Positions 44,221 through 52,545 of a stretch of 54,762 bases of DNA are shown one piece after another (positions within the stretch are counted from its first letter, which is position 1; the number at the start of each line of letters is the position of its first letter). Both the position numbers and the translations under genes were made by a program. Under the pieces are notes generated by a model that saw nothing but the letters and a program-made list of their open reading frames with translations, had not been told where the DNA came from and ran no database searches. The DNA is from Pseudomonadota bacterium (GTDB taxonomy: Bacteria > Pseudomonadota > Gammaproteobacteria > Thiotrichales > Thiotrichaceae): NCBI GenBank assembly GCA_002747455.1, contig PDPG01000052.1, positions 1 through 54,762 on the forward strand, read 5' to 3'.

Positions 44221-44841
44221 ATGGCTAATCAAATTAAAACAATTCTTGCTACTTCAGCACTGTTAATCGCTGCTTCACAATCTGCAAATGCGGGTTCGGT
44301 GAGCGAAGTAGAAATTAAGGATGTTGGTTACGCGGGTAATGGTTGTCCTTCAGGTTCAGCGTCAGTGGTATTGGCACCTGACAAGAAGAGTGTCTCGGTA
44401 TTGTTTGATGAGTATATCGCGGAAGCTGGTGGACGTGGGCAGCGTACGTTTGACCGCAAGAAGTGTGACATTGCATTTGGCTTGAAAATCCCATCAGGCA
44501 TTAGTGTTTCATTTGTCGATGCGGATTACCGTGGCTTTAACGACTTACCACGCGGTGCGCGAGCGAGCTTCAAGCGTGATTACTTCTTCGCCGGTAGCCG
44601 TGGCCCAAGTCTGACAAAGAGTTGGAGAGGTGCGCGTAGTGGTGATTTCCACATCAAGGACAAGCTGAGTGTGTTTGCCGATGTTTGGTCGGCGTGTGGT
44701 GCAGATGTGATCCTGCGTTCCAAGACTGCTGCAACAGTACGTAGTCGCCGCGGTAGCGAGGCACTAATGATGGTGGACTCGGCAGACTTAACCACAAAGA
44801 CGGTATATCGTTATAACTTCCGTTACCGCACATGTCGTTAA
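44221..44841 (+). CDS. Secreted DUF4360-like protein, copy 1
   Basis: This 206-residue protein has a signal peptide (ILATSALLIAASQSANA, cut before GSVSEV). The mature part matches the pattern I know for DUF4360: VGYAGNGCPSGSASVVLAPD, FDEYIAEAGG, RKKCDIAFGLKIPSG, DADYRGFNDLPRGARASFKRDYFFAGS, WSACGADVILRSKT and a final cysteine in RYRTCR. Four conserved cysteines suggest two disulfides. It is rich in Arg/Lys. The function of the family is unknown; DUF4360 is best known from fungi and some bacteria. It is the first of three tandem paralogues, very similar to copy 3, and has its own terminator. GGGAG precedes the ATG. Confidence 0.82.
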   Translation: MANQIKTILATSALLIAASQSANAGSVSEVEIKDVGYAGNGCPSGSASVVLAPDKKSVSVLFDEYIAEAGGRGQRTFDRKKCDIAFGLKIPSGISVSFVDADYRGFNDLPRGARASFKRDYFFAGSRGPSLTKSWRGARSGDFHIKDKLSVFADVWSACGADVILRSKTAATVRSRRGSEALMMVDSADLTTKTVYRYNFRYRTCR

Positions 44842-44873
44842 TTGTCTGACGGATTAAATTAACTGGGGTTTAC

Positions 44874-44910
44874 AGGCCGCGCTCGTCGAAAGATGGGGGC
44901 GGCTTTTTTA
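44874..44910 (+). terminator. Terminator after DUF4360-like copy 1
   Basis: AGGCCGC pairs with GCGGCT (one wobble) around an 18-nt loop, followed directly by six T and a further T-rich stretch. It separates copy 1 from copies 2 and 3. Confidence 0.6.
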
Positions 44911-44973
44911 TTTGTTTTTTATAACTCAGAAAAGGCTGCTCTTACTATTTATTCTTATGAATTAAAATAATTT

Positions 44974-45102
44974 AATTAAATGAGCTTTTAACAGATTCTA
45001 ACGCTTTACTAGAATGAGGAGAGGGCTTGCTTGGTTGGGTTGTCCGCTAAGTGATCGGCTCTGGGGATTTTGCTTTAAACAAGAAAAAGAGAGGGATGTG
45101 TT
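44974..45102 (+). repeat. Duplicated leader, unit A
   Basis: About 130 bp upstream of copy 2 is homologous to the region upstream of copy 3. Shared blocks are AATTAAATGAGC, TAACGCTTTA and CTTTAAACAAG, followed by AGAGGGA as ribosome site. Copy 1 lacks this leader. It probably contains the promoter. Confidence 0.7.
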
Positions 45103-45705
45103 ATGTTAGAGCATACAAGGATAGTGTTAGCTACTTCGGCATTTTTAATCGTTGCCTCGCAGCCTGCGCGTGCAGGCTCGGTTAGTGAGGTGAAAATTCA
45201 GGATATTGGTTATGCGGGTAACGGTTGCCCGGCGGGCTCTGCCTACATAGTGTTGGCACCCGACAAGAAAAGTGTTTCAGTGTTGTTTAAAGACTACGTT
45301 GCAGCAGCCGGTGGAAACGGGCGGAGTGATTTTGACCGTAAAAAGTGTGATATCGCATTTAGTTTAGAAATACCATCGGGTATCAGTGTGTCATTCGACG
45401 ATGCAGATTATTATGGCTTTACCGACCTGCCAAGCGGTGCGCAGGCCAGCTTTAAGCGTGATTATTTCTTCGCAGGTAGTCGTGGCTCAAGTCTGACAAA
45501 GAACTGGAGCGGCCCACAAAATGGCGATTTTCATGTTAAAGACAACGTGAATGTTTGGTCGGACTGTGGCGCGGACGTTATTCTGCGATCCAAAAACGCC
45601 GTGATCATACGCAGTGATAAGGAGGCGTCTGTGACACTGAGTGCGGCGAATTTAGCAGTAAAGACGGTACATCGTTATAACTTCCGTTATCGTACATGTC
45701 ATTAA
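45103..45705 (+). CDS. Secreted DUF4360-like protein, copy 2 (divergent)
   Basis: This 200-residue secreted paralogue has signal peptide VLATSAFLIVASQPARA, cut before GSVSEVK. The family pattern is kept: IGYAGNGCPAGSAYIVLAPD, FDRKKCDIAFSLEIPSG, DADYYGFTDLPSGAQASFKRDYFFAGS, WSDCGADVILRSKN, RYRTCH, with the four cysteines conserved. It differs clearly from copies 1 and 3. It is less basic in the middle, lacks a few residues around DNVNVWSD, and has a different segment before the last strand (KEASVTLSAANLAVKT). No terminator follows, so copies 2 and 3 may share a transcript, although each has a leader. Confidence 0.82.
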   Translation: MLEHTRIVLATSAFLIVASQPARAGSVSEVKIQDIGYAGNGCPAGSAYIVLAPDKKSVSVLFKDYVAAAGGNGRSDFDRKKCDIAFSLEIPSGISVSFDDADYYGFTDLPSGAQASFKRDYFFAGSRGSSLTKNWSGPQNGDFHVKDNVNVWSDCGADVILRSKNAVIIRSDKEASVTLSAANLAVKTVHRYNFRYRTCH

Positions 45706-45749
45706 TTTGGCAGGAAGCTGTATTGATTATCGTCGTTAAAAAATCCTTA

Positions 45750-45882
45750 AATTAAATGAGCCTTTTTAACAGACTTTAACGCTTTAAATAGATAAGAGCA
45801 GGGATTACTTGGCTGGATTATATGCAGGGTGATGGGCTCTTAATAGGCTTCACTTTAAACAAGGAATACAGAGGGAAATATC
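45750..45882 (+). repeat. Duplicated leader, unit B
   Basis: This is the second copy of the leader at 44974, directly upstream of copy 3, with shared AATTAAATGAGC, TTTAACGCTTTA and ACTTTAAACAAG blocks. Leader plus gene repeats with a 780-bp period, showing that the duplicated unit included regulatory DNA. Confidence 0.7.
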
Positions 45883-46503
45883 ATGTTAAACCATACAAAA
45901 ACAGTATTAGCTGCTTCAGCACTTTTAATGGCCGCCTCGCAGTCTGTGAGTGCAGGTTCGGTGAGCGAAGTAGAAATTAAGGACGTTGGTTATGCGGGTA
46001 ATGGCTGTCCGTCAGGTTCTGCCTCCGTGGTACTGGCGCCCGACAAGAAAAGTGTTTCGGTGTTATTTGATGATTATATTGCAGAAGCAGGTGGAAGCGG
46101 ACAGCGTAGATTTGACCGTAAAAAGTGTGATATCGCATTTGGTTTGAAAATACCATCAGGTATCAGTGTTTCATTCGTCGATGCGGATTACCGCGGCTTT
46201 AACGACTTGCCACGTGGTGCGCGAGCGAGCTTTAAGCGTGATTACTTCTTTGCAGGCAGCCGCGGCCCTAGTCTGACAAAGAACTGGAGAGGTCCGCGCA
46301 GCCGCGACTTCACCATTAAAGATCGCCTGAGTGTGTTTGCAAACGTGTGGTCGGCGTGCGGTGCGGACGTTATCCTTCGCTCCAAGACTGCCGCAACTGT
46401 ACGTACCCGTCCCGGTAGGGAGGCATTGATGATGGTGGATTCGGCGGACTTGACCACAAGGACTGTATATCGCTACAACTTCCGTTATAGAAGGTGTCGT
46501 TAA
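45883..46503 (+). CDS. Secreted DUF4360-like protein, copy 3
   Basis: This 206-residue secreted paralogue has signal peptide VLAASALLMAASQSVSA, cut before GSVSEVE. The mature sequence is almost the same as copy 1: VGYAGNGCPSGSASVVLAPD, DADYRGFNDLPRGARASFKR, WSACGADVILRSKTAATVR and ALMMVDSADLTTRTVYRYN. All four cysteines are kept. Differences from copy 1 cluster in the basic loops (GSGQRRFDR, GPRSRDFTIKDRL) and the end (RYRRCR). It has the leader of copy 2, not that of copy 1. A strong terminator follows. Confidence 0.83.
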   Translation: MLNHTKTVLAASALLMAASQSVSAGSVSEVEIKDVGYAGNGCPSGSASVVLAPDKKSVSVLFDDYIAEAGGSGQRRFDRKKCDIAFGLKIPSGISVSFVDADYRGFNDLPRGARASFKRDYFFAGSRGPSLTKNWRGPRSRDFTIKDRLSVFANVWSACGADVILRSKTAATVRTRPGREALMMVDSADLTTRTVYRYNFRYRRCR

Positions 46504-46534
46504 TTGGTGTAAGTACCGGTCATTGTTAACAATT

Positions 46535-46560
46535 AAAAGGCTTCCTTCGGGAAGCCTTTT
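46535..46560 (+). terminator. Strong terminator of the DUF4360-like cluster
   Basis: An 11-bp stem, AAAAGGCTTCC / GGAAGCCTTTT, closes on a UUCG-type tetraloop and ends in T residues. The A-rich left arm would also serve the minus strand, on which the lipoprotein gene converges. Confidence 0.85.
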
Positions 46561-46653
46561 GTGATTGATGCACCATGCAGCGCACGTAGCACCAGCGGGT
46601 ATTTTCTTTTACAAGTGGTGTCGACGTACGCATGATGGTGGGCGGTTGTTTGC

Positions 46654-47250
46654 CTACTTCAGTGAGAGTGAAGCCGGAGCGCCAGTTGCCGGAAATTTCT
46701 TTGCAAATAAGGTCGTATAATACTTATCAGGTCGGTCGGATGGATAGTCTAGATTCGTGACTTCACCTGCTGGTGACATGAATGTTCTTTCCCGAATCGT
46801 GACTTCTTGTCGGTTTGCGCCAATGTCTTTCCGTGTGGTTTCAGCGCCAAGAACACGATAGCCATGATTAATCAATGCGGCATTTACTTCATCATAACTA
46901 AATAGCAATTTGCCAGTCGTTTCATTCTGCACCATAACATCGGTGGTGCAACCATCTATTTCTGGTGAAACGGCGTAACTAATTTTATTGATGGTGGTTT
47001 CATAAACCCCCATAAAACCTGCAGCAGGCCTGAAGCGTTTGTCTTTTTCTAGGGCTTGCACCAGCGCATCTCTATTTTTGAACTCTTTCTCACAAAACTG
47101 CTCGTGTAAGCTTAAAAAAGTAGACAGGCTGCTGGGTTTTGCTGAGGCTTTGGATGAATTGCTCAAAACTCTCCCATCATCGTTACAGCCAGTTAGAAAA
47201 ATATTGAAAGCGGCTGCCAGAGCCAGAAGGGAGAGCTTTGAAGCTTTCAT
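46654..47250 (-). CDS. Putative lipoprotein of unknown function
   Basis: This 198-residue protein has a lipoprotein signal: LSLLALAAAFNIFLTGCNDD, with lipidation at the cysteine near residue 22. Asp residues after it could favour inner-membrane retention by the E. coli rule. The mature part has a Ser-rich linker and two further cysteines (HEQFCEKEF, IDGCTTDVM) that may pair. I do not recognise a family. It converges on the DUF4360-like cluster and is divergent from the PiT transporter gene. Nothing in the context fixes its role. Confidence 0.75.
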   Translation of the reverse strand: MKASKLSLLALAAAFNIFLTGCNDDGRVLSNSSKASAKPSSLSTFLSLHEQFCEKEFKNRDALVQALEKDKRFRPAAGFMGVYETTINKISYAVSPEIDGCTTDVMVQNETTGKLLFSYDEVNAALINHGYRVLGAETTRKDIGANRQEVTIRERTFMSPAGEVTNLDYPSDRPDKYYTTLFAKKFPATGAPASLSLK

Positions 47251-47476
47251 GTTTTTTGAACCTTTATATTGTTATTAGTTGTTTTTTTGCCACTATATAT
47301 TCAAGTGGTTGGTTAGGCAATCATCACCGATGAACGGCAGTGGTATAGGTGTCAGCGAGTATGCAACATACAGCGCAGTGGCAGAGTATTTGCAGTCAGT
47401 TTGCTAGTCGGTCGGTGCGGCTCATCAGGTGTCTAATTCTTTTTCAATTATTATTGCTTAATTTGAGGTGAAGCAC

Positions 47477-47504
47477 TTGCGCAACATGGAATTTATTGTA
47501 TAAA
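47477..47504 (+). promoter_or_regulatory. Candidate promoter of the PiT gene
   Basis: TTGCGC (47477-47482) and TATAAA (47499-47504) are spaced by 16 bp, about 65 bp before the PiT ATG. They sit in the 319-bp divergent gap (47251-47569), which otherwise shows no gene. Confidence 0.4.
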
Positions 47505-47569
47505 TCGTCCTGCCTTTGATGTGATGTCTGAGGCGTTTATTCTCTGGATAATGAGGCGAAGGATTTATC

Positions 47570-49147
47570 ATGAATACTGAACCAAACGGCGGCCAGAGTC
47601 GTCGGTTTAACGTGCCTGCTGCTGACCTAATACGTCTCGGTATCTCAATTGCGTTCATCATTGGCATCATGCTCTATGTGAAGTCACAGATCATCGGCGT
47701 GCCCAATAGCATGGTGTTAATTATTGCGGCGATGGTGGGTGGTTATATGGCCATGAACATCGGTGCAAACGATGTGGCCAATAATGTGGGTCCTGCTGTG
47801 GGGTCAAAGGCCATTACCCTCACGGGGGCAATTGTTATCGCGGGTATTTTTGAAGCGATGGGGGCCTTGGTTGCCGGTGGTAATGTCGTGAGTACCATTA
47901 AAAAGGGCATTATTGACCCTGGTATGATCGGTAATCCAGATACGTTTGTTTGGCTGATGTTGGCTGCATTATTGGCAGCCGCTGTTTGGTTAAATGCTGC
48001 AACAATGCTGGGTGCGCCGGTTTCGACGACTCACTCCATCGTTGGTGGCGTACTCGGTGCAGGAATTGCTGCAGGTGGTATGGGAATTGCTAACTGGGGC
48101 ACGATGGGGCAGATTGCGGCTAGTTGGGTGATTTCTCCAGTCTTGGGAGGAGTAATAGCAGCAATGTTTCTCTATGTTATTGAGCATCAGATTATCCATC
48201 GAAAAAACAAGCTACAAGCCGCTCAACGGGTTATACCGTATTTGGTTGCAGTGATGGCGTGGGCATTCAGCGTGTATCTGATTCTGAAGGGGATTAAGAG
48301 AATCTGGAAAACAGACTTCCTCACAGCATCAATCGTTGGTTTATTGATTGCGGTTGCAGTGGTTTATATTTCTCGACCATTGATCAAAAAAGCCTCTGCC
48401 AAGCTCAGCAATGACCGTGAAGGCGTGAGTGAGATGTTTGTTATTCCGCTGATTTTCTCCGCAGCGTTACTGAGTTTTGCTCATGGTGCAAACGATGTTG
48501 CCAATGCCATTGGCCCGCTGGCGGCTATTAATGAGGCAATTATTTCTGGTGCAGTTGCTAGTAAAGCGGGCATCCCGCTATGGGTGATGATGATTGGAGC
48601 AGTGGGAATTGCCATTGGTTTGGCGCTGTATGGCCCGAAACTGATTCGCACGGTTGGCTCTGAAATTACGGAGCTTGATAAAACCCGTGCGTACTGCATT
48701 GCGATGGCGGCCTCAATCACTGTAATTATTGCTTCTCAGCTAGGTCTGCCGGTGAGTTCGACGCATATTGCCGTGGGTGGTGTGTTTGGCGTGGGATTCC
48801 TGAGAGAGTATTTTGAGTCCAATATGGCGCAGATGGCGGCCGAAATCCGCGAGCATCATAAAGATGATACGGATCTCACCTTGGTTGAAGCTTCGCTACT
48901 GGAGTTTGAAAACACGCCGTTAAAAGAAAAGGGCGATTTTTTAAAGAAACTTAAGGCAGCTAGCAACGCAAATGCCAGCCCATTGACCAAGCGTGAGCGT
49001 AAGAAATTGAAAAAGGTGTATCGCCAGGAATTGGTACAGCGCTCTATTGTTTATAAAATTGCAGCGGCATGGATTATCACTGTACCCGCCTCAGGGCTTT
49101 TAGCCGGGCTGCTTTACTTTCTGATCAGTGGTGTGATGACACTTTAA
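47570..49147 (+). CDS. PiT-family inorganic phosphate transporter
   Basis: This 525-residue membrane protein has the two inverted PiT signature repeats: MNIGANDVANNVGPAVGSKAI near residue 62 and FAHGANDVANAIGPLAAINEA near 305. Each is followed by a second copy of the fold (GAPVSTTHSIVGGVLGAG, GLPVSSTHIAVGGVFGVG). A long charged cytoplasmic loop lies near residues 420-495, before the last membrane helix. It should be a cation-coupled phosphate symporter in the inner membrane. It is a single gene with no PhoU-like partner next to it, although such transporters often have one. Confidence 0.92.
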   Translation: MNTEPNGGQSRRFNVPAADLIRLGISIAFIIGIMLYVKSQIIGVPNSMVLIIAAMVGGYMAMNIGANDVANNVGPAVGSKAITLTGAIVIAGIFEAMGALVAGGNVVSTIKKGIIDPGMIGNPDTFVWLMLAALLAAAVWLNAATMLGAPVSTTHSIVGGVLGAGIAAGGMGIANWGTMGQIAASWVISPVLGGVIAAMFLYVIEHQIIHRKNKLQAAQRVIPYLVAVMAWAFSVYLILKGIKRIWKTDFLTASIVGLLIAVAVVYISRPLIKKASAKLSNDREGVSEMFVIPLIFSAALLSFAHGANDVANAIGPLAAINEAIISGAVASKAGIPLWVMMIGAVGIAIGLALYGPKLIRTVGSEITELDKTRAYCIAMAASITVIIASQLGLPVSSTHIAVGGVFGVGFLREYFESNMAQMAAEIREHHKDDTDLTLVEASLLEFENTPLKEKGDFLKKLKAASNANASPLTKRERKKLKKVYRQELVQRSIVYKIAAAWIITVPASGLLAGLLYFLISGVMTL

Positions 49148-49252
49148 CTGGGTACATTACAGCCACTACGGTTTATTATTGCCAAATATTAATGTGATGA
49201 ATGCCATTTTTGGTTAAAAATACACAACATTGCTGAGTAATTACGTTACACT

Positions 49253-49327
49253 TGGCTAGGAACTCCTCCGTGGTTGGTATGTAGTACCAACCTTTGTCAG
49301 CCCCAACACCTATGGGGCTGTTTTTTT
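49253..49327 (+). ncRNA. Candidate structured small RNA or 3' UTR element
   Basis: This segment of the 365-bp gap after the PiT gene has three features in a row. First is a CTCCTCC (anti-Shine-Dalgarno-like) stretch at 49263-49269. Next is a perfect 8-bp hairpin GGTTGGTA / TACCAACC (49272-49292), then a strong terminator. No clean promoter is visible upstream, so it may be the processed 3' end of the PiT mRNA instead. The exact start is a guess. Confidence 0.3.
49298..49327 (+). terminator. Intrinsic terminator
   Basis: CAGCCCC / GGGGCTG with a 9-nt loop is followed by seven T. It lies about 150 bp past the PiT stop. The remaining 185 bp up to the next gene show nothing I can name. Confidence 0.85.
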
Positions 49328-49512
49328 ATCGTCACCACCACCTCTCTTCCTCTGTGCCATGCCCGTGGCGTATGCTTCCTTTGCTTAATAAGCTAGGTCA
49401 TTTCTTTGTATAGAAAAACTTATTTTCTTAAACGCGTTCAAGTTAGCTACTATTTATTACAGGGCTAATGATTCTAAAGTATTGATCACGCATTAATGGA
49501 CTGGAGAGATGC

Positions 49513-51078
49513 ATGGAAGAGATGAATAGCGTAATGGATTGGCCCCTGAATTTTTCACATGATACTGGCCTCTTGCAATCGGGTACGGGTCGGTCGCCGG
49601 TTAGGCCTTCTGACACTATCACAGTAGATAGCGGTACAAAAACAGTTGCAGGAGCAATCGCAACAGCACTGGCGAATGGCGGGATACGGCATGTATTTGG
49701 CCCCGCCGAGTCTGATCCTCATAGTTTTTCCCAGATACTTGAGTGTCACGCTCCACACTACAACTTAAACTATTACGGAATACACCACGAGGGTGCTGCG
49801 GCTTTTGCTTGCTCCGCCTACGGCAAATTGACCAAGCGTCCGGCAGCGTGCTTGTCTAATACCCGACAGGGAGCTAGCAGTCTTAAAGCGGGGTTGTGTG
49901 ATGCCATGATTGATCATGCGCCAGTGCTTGCTCTGATTGAGACTTATCATCAGTATCAGATAGCTGAGGCCCTCGACATAGGTGGCTCTGAGAAGCGTGG
50001 ATCGGAAAATGTCTCTCACTGGGTGGGTAGTCTGACCTATGAAAGTGATCCGGCAGCACGGGTGGCAATGGCGTGCAGGAGTACCTTAATTAACTCAGGA
50101 GTTTCTCAGTTACGCTTTTCCCGTCAAATGTTACAGCGCCAATGTCGGCAAACCGCACCTTGCAACAAGATGGAGGTACAGCTGCCGTCCTTTAAGATAG
50201 AACCACCTCAAGACGCACTGCGAGCGGCGGCGGATTTACTAAGAGAGTCCGCAAGGATCGTGGTCGTTGTGGGTCAGGGTGCGAGAAATCGCATGGATGA
50301 TGTGATGATGCTGGCCGAGCAGTTGCGTGCTGCGGTAGTGACGACATTTAAGGCTAAGGGACTGATATCCGAGCGGCATCCTCTGGCTGGGGGAGTGCTG
50401 GGAAAATACGGTACGCCTGTTGCGGAGAAGCTATTGGTATCGGCTGATGCAGTCTTGGTGTTTGGGGCAAATTTCAGTGGTCAGTGCGACATGGTGTCTG
50501 ATAAACCTGTTATCCAGATTGACCATGATCTACAGGCCTTAGCGCAATGCGAAGGAGTGGACGTGCCGATCTGGGGTGAAACTGGCGTGACTGCGCGTGC
50601 TTTTTGCATTGAGTTTTTGGGTGATGTGTGGACTGTAGATCAGACTGCCGATATTGCTCGTTACTGGAAGGCGTGGAATAAAAACAAGCTTGAGGACATC
50701 AGCCAGCCATCATCGAAACAGTCTAGCGCTCGTCAATTTGCAGAGCTGAATGAGTGGGTAGATGATGATGCAATCATTGTCATCGATGCCGGTGAGCGGA
50801 TGCACGGCTTTGGTCGTTACTTTGAGTGCTCTGAGCACACGGTGATCATGCCAGCTCAAGCGGATACCATTGGATTTGCAGTGCCCGCAGCGATGGGGGC
50901 TTGGGTGGCAACACAGGAAGATGATGAGCAATTGCAGGGGCGGCAAGTGGTTGCCGTATGTGATACCCAGGGCTATGTTGGGTATGAGGCAGAACTGGAA
51001 GCGGCTGCCCGTTATGGGATGCGTATTTCGTTGGTTATTCTGGATGAGGGAGGCTGGCACTTAAAACGCATTGGCTGA
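49513..51078 (+). CDS. ThDP-dependent-enzyme-like protein with degenerate cofactor motif
   Basis: This 521-residue protein has the three-domain plan of acetolactate-synthase/decarboxylase-type ThDP enzymes. The PYR domain has GGIRHVFGPAESD and the cofactor-activating glutamate in GIHHEGAAAFACSAYGKL near residue 94. A central domain (VVVVGQGARNRMDDVMML) follows, then a PP domain from about residue 390. The PP cofactor motif, normally GDG...NN, reads CDT (about residue 488) with DE in place of NN, and the chain stops about ten residues later, roughly 60 short of normal. Mg/ThDP binding is therefore doubtful. It could be a decaying gene or a non-catalytic homologue. GGAGAG precedes the ATG. Confidence 0.75.
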   Translation: MEEMNSVMDWPLNFSHDTGLLQSGTGRSPVRPSDTITVDSGTKTVAGAIATALANGGIRHVFGPAESDPHSFSQILECHAPHYNLNYYGIHHEGAAAFACSAYGKLTKRPAACLSNTRQGASSLKAGLCDAMIDHAPVLALIETYHQYQIAEALDIGGSEKRGSENVSHWVGSLTYESDPAARVAMACRSTLINSGVSQLRFSRQMLQRQCRQTAPCNKMEVQLPSFKIEPPQDALRAAADLLRESARIVVVVGQGARNRMDDVMMLAEQLRAAVVTTFKAKGLISERHPLAGGVLGKYGTPVAEKLLVSADAVLVFGANFSGQCDMVSDKPVIQIDHDLQALAQCEGVDVPIWGETGVTARAFCIEFLGDVWTVDQTADIARYWKAWNKNKLEDISQPSSKQSSARQFAELNEWVDDDAIIVIDAGERMHGFGRYFECSEHTVIMPAQADTIGFAVPAAMGAWVATQEDDEQLQGRQVVAVCDTQGYVGYEAELEAAARYGMRISLVILDEGGWHLKRIG

Positions 51079-51099
51079 GTTGGGTAAAGCGTTACTTGA

Positions 51100-51240
51100 A
51101 TGAGCTGCCAGAAGCGTCTTGAGCGAGTGGTGAGGTGCATCGGTCATAATTTTGAATGACGAGCTTGATGTCAATAAGTTGGCAGAGATTGCAAGTTTCT
51201 CGCCATATCGCTTTCACAGGATTTATTGTATTGGCGTTGT
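51100..51240 (+). pseudogene. Relic of an AraC-family regulator
   Basis: From ATG 51100 the frame reads MSCQKRLERVVRCIGHNFE and then a stop. Omitting one base at 51157 continues it as DELDVNKLAEIASFSPYRFH plus RIYC. This is the first helix-turn-helix of AraC-type regulators (the LAEIA..SPYHFHRIY pattern). After RIYC the similarity is lost, and a stop follows within about 20 codons. No C-terminal effector domain is recognisable before hemW. It is a frameshifted, truncated remnant starting 22 bp after the ThDP-like gene. The rest of the gap (51241-51411) shows no gene. Confidence 0.65.
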
Positions 51241-51411
51241 AGATCGGTTGCTGTGGTGCGATAGCTTCATAGTCAGAAAAATCGGATAGCGAATGCGATT
51301 TGAAGGTGTCTGTCTGGAGCTACCTGTCAGATCAAGTTCCGTCTTTTATAGATCAAGCTTTGTTCTTTACAGGCAATTTGATGGCAAATTCCAGGGTAGG
51401 GTGCTCTGGTA

Positions 51412-52545
51412 TTATAAAAATAAAGAAAGCGTATTATCCAAAAAGTGCCACCCCCGTTCAGTGCAGACGATTTTATTGTCTTGAGAGTCAAGTAGCCCGG
51501 ATTTTTGGGCTTCTAGTAGTGTCGGCGTTATTGTGTTTAATGCTTGGCCTGTGCGTTGTTCGTAGAGGTGGCTATCTACACCATGTTTGAGTCGTAGTGC
51601 ATTTAGCATAAACTCAAAGGGCAGTTTTTCAGGTGTTAATATACTGTCCCCCGTGCGAAACTCCCCAATTCGTGCTTTTTCCATGTATTGTTTGGGCTGC
51701 CGGTATTTATGGTAGCGATGGATGCTGCCATCTTGGCTGGTGACTTTCCCGTGTGCTCCTGCGCCAATACCAAGATAGTCGCCAAACTCCCAATAATTTC
51801 TGTTGTGAAGACACTGCTTTCCCGTTAGCGAGTACGCAGACACTTCATACTGCTGGAAGTGATGCTGTGCTAACAGGGCTTGCCCAGCCTGTTGCATCTC
51901 CCAGAGTATTTCGTGTTCAGGCAATGTAGGCTTTTGGTGGTGAAATAAGGTATTTGGTTCCAGCGTGAGTTGATACCACGATAAATGCGTTGGGTTAAAG
52001 TGGATGGCTTGCTCAAGGTCTTGCAGGGCTTCTGTAATAGTTTGTTCTGGCAAGCCAAACATCAAGTCCAGATTAAAATTATCAAACCCTGCTTCCCGTG
52101 CGATATCCGCAGCATGTCGTGCTTCCTCTGCGTTATGAATTCGCCCCAGCTTTTTTAAATGTTGCGGGTTATAGCTTTGGATGCCGATTGATAGGCGGTT
52201 GATACCTGCCTTGCGATAGTCGGTAAAGCGTTGTTGTTCAAATGTTCCAGGATTGGCTTCAAGGGTAATTTCTGTATGGCTGGGGAGCGGGCTGATTGCA
52301 TCGACCCCATCCAGCAGACGTTGGATTGATGCAGCACTAAACAAACTGGGAGTCCCGCCACCAATAAAAATACTGGAAATCTGGCGTTTGTCCGTATCTG
52401 CCACCTCCTGATGCAAGTCAGCCAGCAGAGCATCAATGTACTGTACTTCGGGCAGCTCACCGGATACTTGGTGTGAGTTAAAGTCGCAATAGGGGCACTT
52501 ACGAATACACCAAGGAATATGGATGTAGAGGCTGAGTGGGATCAT
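51412..52545 (-). CDS. hemW: HemW-type radical SAM heme chaperone
   Basis: This 377-residue radical SAM protein has the N-terminal IHIPWCIRKCPYCDFNSH, whose CxxxCxxC binds the 4Fe-4S cluster, then FIGGGTPSLF for SAM. GINRLSIGIQSYNPQHLKKLGRIH follows. The motif, including the Phe-Asn-Ser-His after the last Cys, fits HemW rather than HemN. HemW binds heme and is thought to deliver it to target proteins. The C-terminal HemN-type domain is complete. The gene overlaps the end of ksgA by 4 bp and is probably cotranscribed with it. Confidence 0.92.
   Translation of the reverse strand: MIPLSLYIHIPWCIRKCPYCDFNSHQVSGELPEVQYIDALLADLHQEVADTDKRQISSIFIGGGTPSLFSAASIQRLLDGVDAISPLPSHTEITLEANPGTFEQQRFTDYRKAGINRLSIGIQSYNPQHLKKLGRIHNAEEARHAADIAREAGFDNFNLDLMFGLPEQTITEALQDLEQAIHFNPTHLSWYQLTLEPNTLFHHQKPTLPEHEILWEMQQAGQALLAQHHFQQYEVSAYSLTGKQCLHNRNYWEFGDYLGIGAGAHGKVTSQDGSIHRYHKYRQPKQYMEKARIGEFRTGDSILTPEKLPFEFMLNALRLKHGVDSHLYEQRTGQALNTITPTLLEAQKSGLLDSQDNKIVCTERGWHFLDNTLSLFL

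Noticed and set aside
51293..51590. Two short plus-strand frames between the AraC relic and hemW
   Set aside because: They partly overlap the hemW 3' end. I looked for an AraC effector domain (GyrI-like) in them and could not find a convincing match.
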